Positions 44,391 to 54,536 of a stretch of DNA of 64,000 bases are shown piece by piece. Position 1 is the first letter of the stretch; every line of letters starts with the position of its first letter. Origin of the DNA: Paraburkholderia bryophila (GTDB taxonomy: Bacteria; Pseudomonadota; Gammaproteobacteria; Burkholderiales; Burkholderiaceae). Under the pieces are notes generated by a model. The model was not told the origin of the DNA. It saw only the letters and a program-made list of their open reading frames with translations, and made no database searches. The position numbers and the translations under genes were made by a program. Location: positions 372,001 to 436,000 of the forward strand of contig NZ_QLTK01000002.1 in assembly GCF_003269035.1 (NCBI RefSeq). Direction: 5' to 3'.

Positions 44391-44405
44391 GCAGCGTAAC
44401 GCTGC
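44391..44405. promoter_or_regulatory. Short inverted repeat before the halogenase-like gene
   Basis: GCAGCG-TAA-CGCTGC is a perfect 6-bp inverted repeat two bases before the ATG at 44408. It could form a hairpin around the ribosome binding region or act as an operator. Confidence 0.35.
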
Positions 44406-44407
44406 AC

Positions 44408-45679
44408 ATGGCAAGCAAACGATTTGAGGCAAATTTGACTACACACACGTCAGAGCGCACTAGCGTCGATGTCGCGATCATCGGCGCGGGTCCGGCGGGC
44501 GCGGTTGCGGCCGCGCTGCTGCGCAAAGCGGGTCGCTCCGTGCTGGTGCTGGAGCGCCAGCATTTTCCGCGTTTCTCGATTGGCGAGAGCCTGCTGCCGC
44601 AGAGCATGGCCTACCTCGAAGAGGCCGGCATGCTGCAGGCCGTGGTCGAAGCCGGCTTCCAGTACAAGAACGGCGCGCATTTCATCTATCGCGACAAGTC
44701 GTCGGCGTTCGACTTCCGCGACAAGCATTCGCCGGGCTGGGGCACGACCTACCAGGTCGAGCGCGCGGTGTTCGACGACATTCTGATTCGCTGCGCGGCG
44801 CAGCAGGGCGCCGACGTGCGCTTCGGTCACGCCGTGCGCGCGGTTCACACCGGCGCAAGGCCGCTGGTCGACGTCGTCGACGAGGCGGATCGCGCGTATC
44901 AGATCGAAGCGCGTTTCGTGCTGGACGCGAGCGGCTTCGGCCGCGTGCTGCCGCGCCTGCTGAACCTCGAAGCACCGACCCGCATGCCGACGCGCGCCGC
45001 GATCTTCACGCATGTGCAGGACGGCATTCCGGCCGGCGTCACCGACCGCAACAAGATCTGCGTGGCGACCCATCCGGAGCGCCGCGACGTGTGGTTCTGG
45101 ATGATTCCGCTGGCGGGCGGACGTTCGTCGGTGGGCTGCGTGGCCGAGGCGAGTTTCCTCGAGACGCCGGAAGCGGAGCGCGACGCGAAGCTGCGTGAAT
45201 TGCTCCAGCAGGAGCCGACCTTCAACCGGCTGATCGGCAACGCACCGTTCCTGATGCCCGTGCGGCATATCGGCGGTTACGCGGCGAACGTGGAGCGTCT
45301 GCATGGGCCGGGTTATGCGTTGCTCGGCAATGCGGGCGAGTTTCTCGATCCGGTGTTCTCGTCGGGCGTGACGATCGCGTTGCGCTCCGCGCATCTCGCG
45401 GTCGAGACCTTGAACCGGCAACTGGACGGCGAGGAAGTCGACTGGTCCGCCGCTTACGACGTGCCGTTGCGCAAGGGCATCGATACGTTCCGCGCGTTTG
45501 TCGAGCGCTGGTATACAGGCGCGTTGCAGGACATCATTTTCTATCCGGACCAGGCGCCGTCGATCCGGCGGATGATCGCCGCGGTGCTGGCGGGTTACGC
45601 GTGGGACGAGTCGAATCCCTACGTTGCCGATCCGGTGCGGCGACTGAATGCGCTGCACGAGATCTGCACGATGCGTTGA
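44408..45679 (+). CDS. FAD-dependent oxidoreductase with flavin-dependent halogenase motifs
   Basis: A 423-residue flavoprotein. The FAD-binding GAGPAG lies at 26-31 and LERQHFPRFSIGESLLP follows. Two features that mark flavin-dependent halogenases are present: WFWMIP at 229-234 fits WxWxIP, and FLDPVFSSG at 312-320 fits FxxPxxSxG. K87 in QYKNGAHF occupies roughly the place of the catalytic lysine (K79 in PrnA), judged by eye. Relatives without proven halogenation occur among geranylgeranyl reductase-like enzymes, so a reductase or hydroxylase role is possible. Xanthomonadin, a related aryl polyene, is brominated. The start lacks a strong ribosome binding site. Confidence 0.85.
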   Translation: MASKRFEANLTTHTSERTSVDVAIIGAGPAGAVAAALLRKAGRSVLVLERQHFPRFSIGESLLPQSMAYLEEAGMLQAVVEAGFQYKNGAHFIYRDKSSAFDFRDKHSPGWGTTYQVERAVFDDILIRCAAQQGADVRFGHAVRAVHTGARPLVDVVDEADRAYQIEARFVLDASGFGRVLPRLLNLEAPTRMPTRAAIFTHVQDGIPAGVTDRNKICVATHPERRDVWFWMIPLAGGRSSVGCVAEASFLETPEAERDAKLRELLQQEPTFNRLIGNAPFLMPVRHIGGYAANVERLHGPGYALLGNAGEFLDPVFSSGVTIALRSAHLAVETLNRQLDGEEVDWSAAYDVPLRKGIDTFRAFVERWYTGALQDIIFYPDQAPSIRRMIAAVLAGYAWDESNPYVADPVRRLNALHEICTMR

Positions 45680-45721
45680 GCAGGTTGTCACACGCCCGTG
45701 CGGTAACGGCATGAGCCAAAG

Positions 45722-45756
45722 AAAAACGGCGCTTCGAATCGAAGCGCCGTTTTTTC
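45722..45756. terminator. Bidirectional terminator after the APE cluster
   Basis: A 12-bp stem AACGGCGCTTCG/CGAAGCGCCGTT with a 3-nt loop, flanked by A residues and T residues. It serves the halogenase-like gene rightward and guaD leftward. Confidence 0.9.
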
Positions 45757-45774
45757 ATTCCGCTGTGGCGGCTC

Positions 45775-47139
45775 TTATGCCGCGATTTTCGCCGTACGCG
45801 GCGCATGCACCCGCACGTGGTCGCGGCGATGCACGCGCTTGCCTGCCGCATACGTCTCGTAGATCGCACGGTCGTCGCCGAGCAGCGCGAACGCGAACAG
45901 CAGCTCTTCCAGCGATTCGGTGCGTGCGGTGCGGCGTGCCAGCAGCGGCGTCGCTTGCGGATCGAGCACGACGAAGTCCGCTTCCGACTTCGGCTTCAGC
46001 GTGCCGACCTTATCCGCGAGGTCGAGCGCTTCGGCGGCGCCGGCGGTCGCCAGATAGAACATCCGCGTGGCCGTCAGATGATGGCCGGTGAGACGCGCCA
46101 CCTTGTGCGCTTCGTTCATGGTTTGCAGCATCGAGAACGACGTGCCGCCGCCGACATCGGTGGCGAGTGCGATCGGCATGCCGGCTGCGTCGGCCTTGTC
46201 GAAGTCGAACAGGCCGCTGCCGAGGAACAGGTTCGACGTCGGGCAGTGCGACGCGACCGCGCCGGTTTGCGCCATGCGCTTGCGGTCTTCCTCGTCGAGG
46301 TAGATGCAATGACCGTACACCGCGCGGCGGCGCAGCAGACCGTAGTGATCGTAGATGTCCAGATAGCTGCGGTGGCCGGGGAACAGATCGGCGACCCATT
46401 TCACTTCGTCGGTGTTTTCCGCGACGTGGCTCTGGATGAAAATATCCGGGTGCTGTTTGGCCAGCACGCCGCACGCTTCGAGTTGCGCTTCGGTCGAGGT
46501 CGGCGCGAAACGCGGTGTGAGCGCGTACATCTGGCGGCCACGGTTGTGCCAGCGGCCGATCAGTTCGGCGCTGTCGTCATAGCCCGATTGCGGCGTGTCC
46601 TGCAGGAACTCGGGGCAGTGGCGGTCCATCAGCACCTTGCCGGCCACCATCCGCAGATTGCGCGCTTCGCTCTCGGTGAAGAGCGCGTCGGCCGATTCCT
46701 TATGAACCGTGCAATACACCAGCGCGGTGGTCGTGCCGCAAGCCAGCAGTTCCTCGACGAAAAAGCTCGCCGTGTCTTGCGCATACGCCGGGTCGCTGAA
46801 GCGCCGTTCGGTCGGGAACGTGTAGGTGTCGAGCCACGGCAGCAGACCCGGCGCCGGCGAGGCGATCATGTCGGTCTGCGGGTAGTGGATGTGCGTGTCG
46901 ATGAAGCCCGGCACGATCAGCTTGTCGCGCATGTCCTGCACCTGGGTGCCGGGCGCGAGTTGCGACGCGAGCGCCGCATACGCGCCGGCCGCGACCACAT
47001 GACCGTCTTCGACGATCAGCAAGCCGTCCTCGTTGAAGACCGCTGCGTTGGGCGATTGCGCGGGATCGCCGTTGAAGGTCAGCAGTTGCGCGCGAAATGC
47101 CGCTTGGCCTGCTTTAGCCGGGTTGGCCGAATGAGTCAT
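45775..47139 (-). CDS. guaD: Guanine deaminase
   Basis: An amidohydrolase-fold enzyme of 454 residues that converts guanine to xanthine. The metal motif FIDTHIHYPQTDMIASP, the IQSHVAENTDEVKWV segment, YGHCIYLDEEDRKRM and LATDVGGGTSFSML supply the metal ligands and substrate contacts expected of the family. It is the last gene of the leftward purine catabolic set and feeds xanthine dehydrogenase. The 106 bp to the preceding deaminase gene show no terminator. Confidence 0.95.
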   Translation of the reverse strand: MTHSANPAKAGQAAFRAQLLTFNGDPAQSPNAAVFNEDGLLIVEDGHVVAAGAYAALASQLAPGTQVQDMRDKLIVPGFIDTHIHYPQTDMIASPAPGLLPWLDTYTFPTERRFSDPAYAQDTASFFVEELLACGTTTALVYCTVHKESADALFTESEARNLRMVAGKVLMDRHCPEFLQDTPQSGYDDSAELIGRWHNRGRQMYALTPRFAPTSTEAQLEACGVLAKQHPDIFIQSHVAENTDEVKWVADLFPGHRSYLDIYDHYGLLRRRAVYGHCIYLDEEDRKRMAQTGAVASHCPTSNLFLGSGLFDFDKADAAGMPIALATDVGGGTSFSMLQTMNEAHKVARLTGHHLTATRMFYLATAGAAEALDLADKVGTLKPKSEADFVVLDPQATPLLARRTARTESLEELLFAFALLGDDRAIYETYAAGKRVHRRDHVRVHAPRTAKIAA

Positions 47140-47245
47140 GGAAAAACCGTCTCCGATTGTGGGAAGCTGAACAGCCCGGCGACGGTGTTTTTGCCGCTGC
47201 TCTCCGTGAAGAGCGTGCCGCCGCCGGCTGCTATACGTCGGCCCG

Positions 47246-48346
<1,101 letters not shown>

Positions 48347-48379
48347 TTATCCGAGGGCTGTCGAATAAAGCGCCTTGTG

Positions 48380-49396
48380 TCAAACCGTATGTGTCGCGTG
48401 ATGCAGGCCTGCGTTCGCCTCGACAGCCTGCAGCACCTGCGCCGCCGCCGAGATCGCGATGATTTCCGGCGACTTGTCGACGATGCCGTCCACGCCGAGT
48501 GGGCATTTCATTCGCCCGATCAGCGCCGGGTCGAGGCCGCGTGCGGCGAGCCGGTGTTCGAACTGCTTGCGCTTGCTATGCGAGCCGATCATGCCGAAGA
48601 ACGCGAAATCGCCGCGCCGCAGAATCCGCTCGGCCAGCTCGAGATCGAGCGCATGGTTATGCGTCATCACGATGAAGTACGTGTTCGGCAAAGCCTGGTC
48701 GATGGCTTCGTCGGGCGCGTCGTTCGGATCGATCTTCACATTGGCCGCGTGCAGCAATTCGGCCGGCGGAAACTGCGCGTCGCGCTCGTCCACCCAGCGC
48801 ACCGCGCAGGGCAACGTGGCCAGCACGCGAACCAGCGCCGCGCCCACGTGACCGGCGCCGAACAGCACGACCGAAAAGTCGCCTGGCGCGACGGTCTCGG
48901 TGAGCAGCGCGCCGCTGTCGTCGAAGCCGGCGCCGTCCCACAGCAGGCAGTCGGCGGCATCGACACCCGGCTCGGGGTCGGACAGCATCACCGCATCCGG
49001 TGCGGGGCCGAATGATACGCTACGCACTGTCGATTGGCCGGCGGCCACGCGTTTCGCGAGCGACGTGATCCAGCCGAGATCGCCGATGTCGAGTCGCTCG
49101 AACGCCAGAATCACCGCGCCGCCGCAGCATTGGCCGAGGCTCGGGCCGAGCGCGAAACGCTCCAGCCGGCGCATGTGCGGCGAGCTCATGCCGTCGCGCA
49201 AGACCTGGCGCGCGGTCTCGATCGCTTTCCATTCGAGGTGGCCGCCGCCAATCGTGTGTTTCGCCGATTCGCGCGTGACGATCATCTTGGTGCCGGCCTC
49301 GCGGGGCGCCGACCCTTCGACGCGCGCGACCGTCACCAGCACGGCGGCGTCGCCGTGCGCGAGCAGTTGTTGCAGGTCAGGTAGCCAGGCTTGCAT
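48380..49396 (-). CDS. xdhC: Xanthine dehydrogenase accessory protein XdhC
   Basis: XdhC binds molybdenum cofactor, promotes its sulfuration and inserts it into XdhB. The N-terminal XdhC/CoxI domain has VEGSAPREAGTKMIV and GQCCGGAVILAFERL. The C-terminal Rossmann domain begins VVLFGAGHVGAALVRVL. The 338-residue gene is 130 bp downstream of xdhB in the same direction. Confidence 0.94.
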   Translation of the reverse strand: MQAWLPDLQQLLAHGDAAVLVTVARVEGSAPREAGTKMIVTRESAKHTIGGGHLEWKAIETARQVLRDGMSSPHMRRLERFALGPSLGQCCGGAVILAFERLDIGDLGWITSLAKRVAAGQSTVRSVSFGPAPDAVMLSDPEPGVDAADCLLWDGAGFDDSGALLTETVAPGDFSVVLFGAGHVGAALVRVLATLPCAVRWVDERDAQFPPAELLHAANVKIDPNDAPDEAIDQALPNTYFIVMTHNHALDLELAERILRRGDFAFFGMIGSHSKRKQFEHRLAARGLDPALIGRMKCPLGVDGIVDKSPEIIAISAAAQVLQAVEANAGLHHATHTV

Positions 49397-49526
49397 CCGG
49401 CGGTTCTCCGTACAGGGCCGCGCGGGGTGTCCGTGCGGCCGGTTGAGTGTGGTCCGACGCGTTCGTGTCGCGTGGGGCCGTGGTTCGAGGTGTTCGGTTC
49501 ATGCGCTTCGATTCAGGTTCTGCACT

Positions 49527-52052
49527 TCACATCACGTCGCTCGATTCGGCGGGTTGTGTTTCGCTTGCCGCATGCAATGCGTCCAGTGCATCGAGAATCG
49601 CCTCGGGCGTGGCCGGCGCGCGTAACGGCGGCGCTTGCCGTGCGTGCGGCACGGCGGCCGCGATGGCGTCGCGAATCGCCAGGAACACCGAGAACGGCAG
49701 CAGCAACGGCGGCTCGCCGACCGCCTTCGAGTGGAACACGGTCGGCTCGGCGTTGCGGTTCTGGTAGAGCTGCACATGAAACGCTGCCGGTGTGTCGCTC
49801 ACCGCCGGAATCTTGTAGGTGGAGGGCGCGTGCGTCATCAGCCGGCCATCGCGATTCCACCACAGCTCTTCGGTAGTGAGCCAGCCCATGCCCTGAATGA
49901 AGCCGCCTTCCACCTGACCGATGTCGATCGCCGGATTGATCGACTGGCCGGCGTCGTGCAGCACGTCCGCGCGGAGCAGTTTCCATTCGCCGGTCAACGT
50001 GTCGATCACGACTTCTGACACCGCCGCGCCGTATGCAAAGTAATAAAACGGGTGACCGGTCAGCGTTTTCGCGTCCCAATGTACCTTCGGCGTGGTGTAG
50101 AAGCCGTCCGACCACAACTGCACGCGCGCCAGATACGCGGCGCCGATCAACTGTTCGAACGGCATCGCGCCGCCGTTCACCGAGACCTCGCCGTTGGCGA
50201 AGCGCACGTCGTTCGCGTGGCCGCCGAGTTGCTTTGCCGCGAGGTCGGCGAGCCGCGCGCGGATGGTTTGCGCGGCGGCTTCGGCGGCTTTGCCGTTCAG
50301 ATCGCTACCCGTCGATGCCGCGGTGGCCGAGGTATTGGCGATCTTCGACGTGTCCGTCGCCGTGACCCGCACGCGCGCAAGCGGCAAACCCAAGGCATTG
50401 GCGACGACCTGCGCGACCTTCGTATTGAGTCCCTGGCCCATCTCGGTGCCGCCGTGATTGACCAGCACCGAACCGTCCTTGTACACATGCACCAGCGCGC
50501 CGGCCTGATTCAGAAACGGCACGTTGAACGAAATGCCGAACTTCACCGGCGAGAACGACAGCCCGCGCTTAAGGACCGGGCTGCTCGCGTTGAAGGCCGC
50601 GATTGCCGCGCGGCGCGCGCGGTAGTCGCTGGTATCGAGCAGTTCGTCGGTGAGCGGTGCGATCACGTTGTCTTCGACGCGCTGCCCGTACGGCGTCGTA
50701 TCGCGCTCACCGATTCCGTAGTAATTGGCGACGCGCACGTCGAGCGGATCGCGCTGCAACTGACGCGCGATGCTGTCGATCATCACTTCCATCACGAGCG
50801 CGCCTTGCGGGCCGCCGAAGCCGCGAAACGCGGTGTTCGACTGCGTGTTGGTCTTGCAGCACAGCGCGACGATGTCGACGTCGGAGAGGTAATACGCGTT
50901 GTCGAAGTGGCACACGGCGCGCGTCGCGACGGCGCCGGAGAGGTCGGCGGAATAGCCCGCGCGCAACGCGATTTCGACGCGCGCGCCGAGAATGCGGCCG
51001 TTGTCGTCGAAGCCGGCTTCGTACGTGTAGATCGCGTCGTGGCGCTTGCCGGTGATCATGAAGTCGTCGTCGCGATCGGCGCGCAGTTTGACCGGACGGC
51101 GCAGCAGTTTCGCCGCCAGCGACGCCACGCAGGCGAACAGCGCCGACTGCGATTCCTTGCCGCCGAAGCCGCCGCCCATGCGCCGGCATTCGCACACCAC
51201 GCTATGCGCCGGCCAGTCGAGCATATGCGCGACGACCTGTTGCATTTCGCTCGGATGCTGCGTCGAACTGTAGACCAGCATGCCGTCCATTTCTTTCGGC
51301 ACGGCGTAGGCGATCTGGCCTTCGAGATAAAACTGTTCCTGGCCGCCGACCTCGAACGTCGCGGCGATCCGGTGCGGCGCGGCAGCGATTTTCGCGGCCG
51401 GCTCGCCGCGCTTCAGATGCAGCGGCGGCAGCACGTATTGCTGCCTTGCCTTGGCTTCGGCCGGCGTGAGGATCGCTTCGAGCGGTTCGTAGCGGATCAC
51501 GTCGTCGCTTTTCGCCAGCGCGGCGGCGCGGCGCGCGAGGTCGTGGCTTTCGGCGATCACGGCGAAGACCGGCTGGCCGAGGTACAGCACTGCGTCGGCG
51601 GCGAGAATCGGGTCGTCGTGCAGCACCGGGCCGCAATTGTTTTCGCCGGGAATATCGTCGGCGGTGAGCACGGCGATCACGCCGGGCGCTCGTCTGACCG
51701 CGTCCAGATCCATCGAGACGATGCGCGCGTGCGCATGGCGCGACAGACCGAGCGCGGCGTGCAGCGTGCCGTGCAGTTCGACGACGTCGTCGGTGTAGGT
51801 GGCTTCGCCGCTGACGTGCAGCGCTGCGGATTCGTGCGGCAGCGAGACGCCGATGGCGGTGTCGTTTTCCAGCGCGGCGACGTGCCTGGCGAGCGGGTGC
51901 GCGGCGGGGTTTTCAAGCGGGCTGCTGGGCGGCTTTTCAGCGGGTTTCTCAGCAGGTTTCCCGGCCGGATTCGTGGGGCTCTGCGCAGTTGGGCTGGCGG
52001 CACTGCCAGCCACTTTCGCGGCCTGATCGACGAACGTATCGGTGCGGTTCAT
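49527..52052 (-). CDS. xdhB: Xanthine dehydrogenase, molybdopterin-binding subunit XdhB
   Basis: The catalytic large subunit (841 residues) that oxidises hypoxanthine and xanthine to urate. FYLEGQIAYAVPKEMDG, RRMGGGFGGKESQ, RGFGGPQGALVMEVMID and NHGGTEMGQGLNTKV contact the molybdopterin, and the conserved Glu near the end (KAVGEPPLLLP) is the catalytic-site glutamate. The frame is open to 52166, but the ATG at 52052 shares one base with the xdhA stop. The first 45 residues include a Pro/Lys/Glu repeat (GKPAEKPAEKPPSSP), a flexible extension not usual in XdhB. Confidence 0.94.
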   Translation of the reverse strand: MNRTDTFVDQAAKVAGSAASPTAQSPTNPAGKPAEKPAEKPPSSPLENPAAHPLARHVAALENDTAIGVSLPHESAALHVSGEATYTDDVVELHGTLHAALGLSRHAHARIVSMDLDAVRRAPGVIAVLTADDIPGENNCGPVLHDDPILAADAVLYLGQPVFAVIAESHDLARRAAALAKSDDVIRYEPLEAILTPAEAKARQQYVLPPLHLKRGEPAAKIAAAPHRIAATFEVGGQEQFYLEGQIAYAVPKEMDGMLVYSSTQHPSEMQQVVAHMLDWPAHSVVCECRRMGGGFGGKESQSALFACVASLAAKLLRRPVKLRADRDDDFMITGKRHDAIYTYEAGFDDNGRILGARVEIALRAGYSADLSGAVATRAVCHFDNAYYLSDVDIVALCCKTNTQSNTAFRGFGGPQGALVMEVMIDSIARQLQRDPLDVRVANYYGIGERDTTPYGQRVEDNVIAPLTDELLDTSDYRARRAAIAAFNASSPVLKRGLSFSPVKFGISFNVPFLNQAGALVHVYKDGSVLVNHGGTEMGQGLNTKVAQVVANALGLPLARVRVTATDTSKIANTSATAASTGSDLNGKAAEAAAQTIRARLADLAAKQLGGHANDVRFANGEVSVNGGAMPFEQLIGAAYLARVQLWSDGFYTTPKVHWDAKTLTGHPFYYFAYGAAVSEVVIDTLTGEWKLLRADVLHDAGQSINPAIDIGQVEGGFIQGMGWLTTEELWWNRDGRLMTHAPSTYKIPAVSDTPAAFHVQLYQNRNAEPTVFHSKAVGEPPLLLPFSVFLAIRDAIAAAVPHARQAPPLRAPATPEAILDALDALHAASETQPAESSDVM

Positions 52053-53599
52053 CACGACGGCTCCTTCGCCACGAGGGCGTCCGGCGCGCCGGTCTCGAAG
52101 GCGAACGCATTCACGTCGCACAGCGCGAGCGGCGCGTCGTCGCGCGTTTCGAGGTGGAAGCGCCACAGCACGTTGCGCGCCACCTTCAGCCGATAAGCGC
52201 TCGACGCGCGCATGTCGCTAAGCGGCTGGTAATCGGCGACGAGCGCGTTCATGGCTTGCCGCGCGGTGCTTTCGTTCCATGTCGCGCCGGTGAGCGCGGC
52301 TTCGGTTTGGGCGGCGCGCTTCGGCGTGGCCGCCATGCCGCCGAACGCGATGCGGGCGTGCCGGATCGTGCCGGTTTCGTCGATCTGCAAGGCAAACGCC
52401 GCGCACACCGCCGAGATGTCCTGATCGTAGCGCTTCGAGACCTTGTAGGTGCGAAACCGCAGCGTGGGCGCCGGTCGCGTTACGCGTAGCGCCGCGACGA
52501 ATTCGCCAGCCGCCAGCGCGGTTTTCTGATAACCGAGGTAGAACGCGTCGAGCGGCAGCGTGCGGGTTGTCGGACCATGACGCAGCACGACTTCGGCGTC
52601 GAGCGCGAGCAGTGCCGGCATCGAATCGCCGATCGGCGAGCCATTCGCGACGTTACCGCCGAGCGTGCCGGCGTTGCGGATCGGCAGCGACGCGAAGCGG
52701 GTCCAGAGTTCGGCGAGTTCGGGGTAATCGACGGCGAGCGCGGCGTACGCATCTTCGAGCGTGACGGCGGCGCCGATGGTCAGCGTTTGCGCGTCGCGCT
52801 CGATGGTCTTCAATTCGGCGACGTTGCCGATATACAGAATGTCGCCGAGATCGCGGAACTGCTTGGTGACCCACAGGCCGACGTCGGTGCTGCCGGCCAG
52901 CAGGCGCGCCTGCGGATGCGCGGCGCGTAGTCTGGCAAACGCGTCGAGCGTGAGCGGCGCGTGGAAGGTGGGCGAACCAAAGGCGGCGCCGCGCGCGTCG
53001 GCGGCGCGATATTCGAAGGTGTCGCGCCGTTGCAGCGCGCGCAGTTGCTCCACGACGGCCCGGCGGTCCAGCGTCACGCGCGGGTAGTGCGGGTAATCGA
53101 ACATTTTCTGCGACGCGTCGACGATCGGCCGGTAGCCGGTGCAGCGGCACAGATTGCCGGACAGCGCGGCGTTGATCTCGTCGCGGGTGGGCAGGCCGGC
53201 GGCGGCCGGCTGGTTTTCATACAGCGCCCACATCGACATCACGAAGCCGGACGTGCAGAAACCGCATTGGGAGCCGTGGCAATCCACCATGGCTTGCTGG
53301 ACGGGGTGCAGCGTGCCGTCGGCGGCGCGCAGGTCTTCGACGGTGAAGAGGGCGCGGCCGTCGAGCGTGGGCAGGAACTGGATGCAGGCATTGACCGCTT
53401 TCAGCGCCAGCTCGCCGTGCGCGTCCAGTTCGCCGGTCACGACCGTGCAGGCGCCGCAATCGCCTTCCGCGCAGCCTTCCTTGGTGCCCGTGCAATGCAA
53501 GTCCTCGCGCAGGTGCTGAAGCACGGTGCGCGTCGCCGGGACGTCCGCGACTTCACGGACGGACCCCTGGTGATAAAAGCGGATGGTTTGCGATGTCAT
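52052..53599 (-). CDS. xdhA: Xanthine dehydrogenase, Fe-S/FAD subunit XdhA
   Basis: A 515-residue small subunit. The first 2Fe-2S domain has CTGTKEGCAEGDCGACT, the second GSQCGFCTSGFVMSM and CRCTGYRP. The FAD domain follows with LLAGSTDVGLWVTKQFRDL and GTLGGNVANGSPIGDS. Electrons pass from the molybdenum centre through the Fe-S clusters to FAD and NAD. The ATG at 53599 is the usual family start (MTSQTIRFYHQG); an upstream frame to 53683 is possible. It is the first gene of the purine catabolic set. Confidence 0.94.
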   Translation of the reverse strand: MTSQTIRFYHQGSVREVADVPATRTVLQHLREDLHCTGTKEGCAEGDCGACTVVTGELDAHGELALKAVNACIQFLPTLDGRALFTVEDLRAADGTLHPVQQAMVDCHGSQCGFCTSGFVMSMWALYENQPAAAGLPTRDEINAALSGNLCRCTGYRPIVDASQKMFDYPHYPRVTLDRRAVVEQLRALQRRDTFEYRAADARGAAFGSPTFHAPLTLDAFARLRAAHPQARLLAGSTDVGLWVTKQFRDLGDILYIGNVAELKTIERDAQTLTIGAAVTLEDAYAALAVDYPELAELWTRFASLPIRNAGTLGGNVANGSPIGDSMPALLALDAEVVLRHGPTTRTLPLDAFYLGYQKTALAAGEFVAALRVTRPAPTLRFRTYKVSKRYDQDISAVCAAFALQIDETGTIRHARIAFGGMAATPKRAAQTEAALTGATWNESTARQAMNALVADYQPLSDMRASSAYRLKVARNVLWRFHLETRDDAPLALCDVNAFAFETGAPDALVAKEPS

Positions 53600-53862
53600 G
53601 GCGAATCCAGAAGACAGTGCGGACCGGGCGCGCGTTACGCATGGGGTCGCGCCAAAGCCGGCCTCGCGCACGTAGATCGCCATCCAGGTCCGAATTTAGC
53701 ACTACCCAGTCTCAAAAATATTTCCCATGGCGCATGACGCTTATTCGGATGCGGTCATGACACAAGTACGATTCGCGCCGCGCCGGGAAGTTGCGTGACG
53801 GTGGAAATGGCTCAAAGGCAGACGGGGTGGGGTGTGGCGGGGGATTTTCGGCGTTAATGACG
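53600..53862. other. Region upstream of xdhA
   Basis: Presumed to carry the leftward promoter of the purine set. No -35/-10 pair, operator or gene was identified. Confidence 0.35.
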
Positions 53863-53914
53863 TAAAAAAACGCCGGATTTCGTGCCGCCGCGAACGGCGG
53901 CCGACAATCCGGCG
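53863..53914 (-). terminator. Terminator of dsbB (minus strand)
   Basis: On the minus strand an outer stem CGCCGGATT/AATCCGGCG encloses an inner GCCGCCG/CGGCGGC hairpin, followed by seven T residues. It lies 23 bp past the dsbB stop. Confidence 0.88.
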
Positions 53915-53936
53915 CTATTGCAATACGGCAGGTATT

Positions 53937-54446
53937 TCAGGCGACGCGGCGGCGATTCTTCATCAGCGTCAGCGCTAGCGGGATGAACGCTACCACGAAG
54001 GCAAGCAGCGACCACATTGGCAGCGTCAGGCCCAGAATCGGCGGATAGGCCGTTTCGCACAGGCCGGCGACCTTGAACACGCCCGGCAGCCAATGCGCGG
54101 GCGGCAGGCTGTCGACCACCGGCTGCAACGCGTCGAAACCGCAACTGAAGCCCGGATTTGCCTGCACGTAGACGTGGCGCGCGGCCGTCAACGCGCCGGC
54201 CAGCGCCGACAACGCCGCCATCACTTCCAGCAGCCGCACACCGCGCCAGCTATTGAAGCGCGCGCCGAGGAAGGCGAAAACCGCGATCAGCAGGAAGAAA
54301 TAGCGCTGGATGATGCACAGCGGGCACGGGTCTTCGTGCAGGAAGTATTGCAAATACAGCGCGCCGGCCACGAGGGCGACGCAGATCAGGCCAAGCAGAA
54401 TCAGCAGGGAGCGCTCGCGGCGCAGCATCGCAGTGTCGTTATTCAT
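53937..54446 (-). CDS. dsbB: Disulfide bond formation protein B
   Basis: An inner-membrane quinone reductase that re-oxidises DsbA. The 169-residue protein has four hydrophobic helices, the first Cys pair in [13 protein letters not shown] (periplasmic loop 1) and the second pair spread over FSCGFDALQ and GLCETAYP in loop 2. All four catalytic Cys are present. It ends with a basic KNRRRVA tail. It follows the amidase after 90 bp in the same direction, but is unlikely to belong to its pathway. Confidence 0.95.
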   Translation of the reverse strand: MNNDTAMLRRERSLLILLGLICVALVAGALYLQYFLHEDPCPLCIIQRYFFLLIAVFAFLGARFNSWRGVRLLEVMAALSALAGALTAARHVYVQANPGFSCGFDALQPVVDSLPPAHWLPGVFKVAGLCETAYPPILGLTLPMWSLLAFVVAFIPLALTLMKNRRRVA

Positions 54447-54536
54447 GGATTATGTGGCTGTCTTGGAAACGGAAAGGGCAGGTGCCCGCGATTCTAGCGC
54501 GAACCCCCGCCGCCTTCACCGGCCGCCTTCACCCAC

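Larger units (their letters stand above)
25914..45679 (+). other. Aryl polyene (APE) biosynthetic gene cluster
   Basis: Type II fatty-acid-like genes (ketosynthases, ketoreductase, dehydratases, two ACPs, ligase, thioesterase) sit with a LolA-like protein, MMPL exporter and glycosyltransferase/acyltransferase, the set that defines APE clusters such as ape of E. coli CFT073 and xanthomonadin loci. All genes but the methyltransferase run rightward. Unlike the E. coli cluster it includes an ammonia-lyase and a halogenase-like gene, and no DUF3261 (ApeN-like) lipoprotein lies between the exporter and the first full ketosynthase. Confidence 0.9.

Noticed and set aside
50052..52196. 714-codon frame antisense to xdhB
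   Set aside because: Arg/Val/Ala-rich shadow of a well-supported gene.
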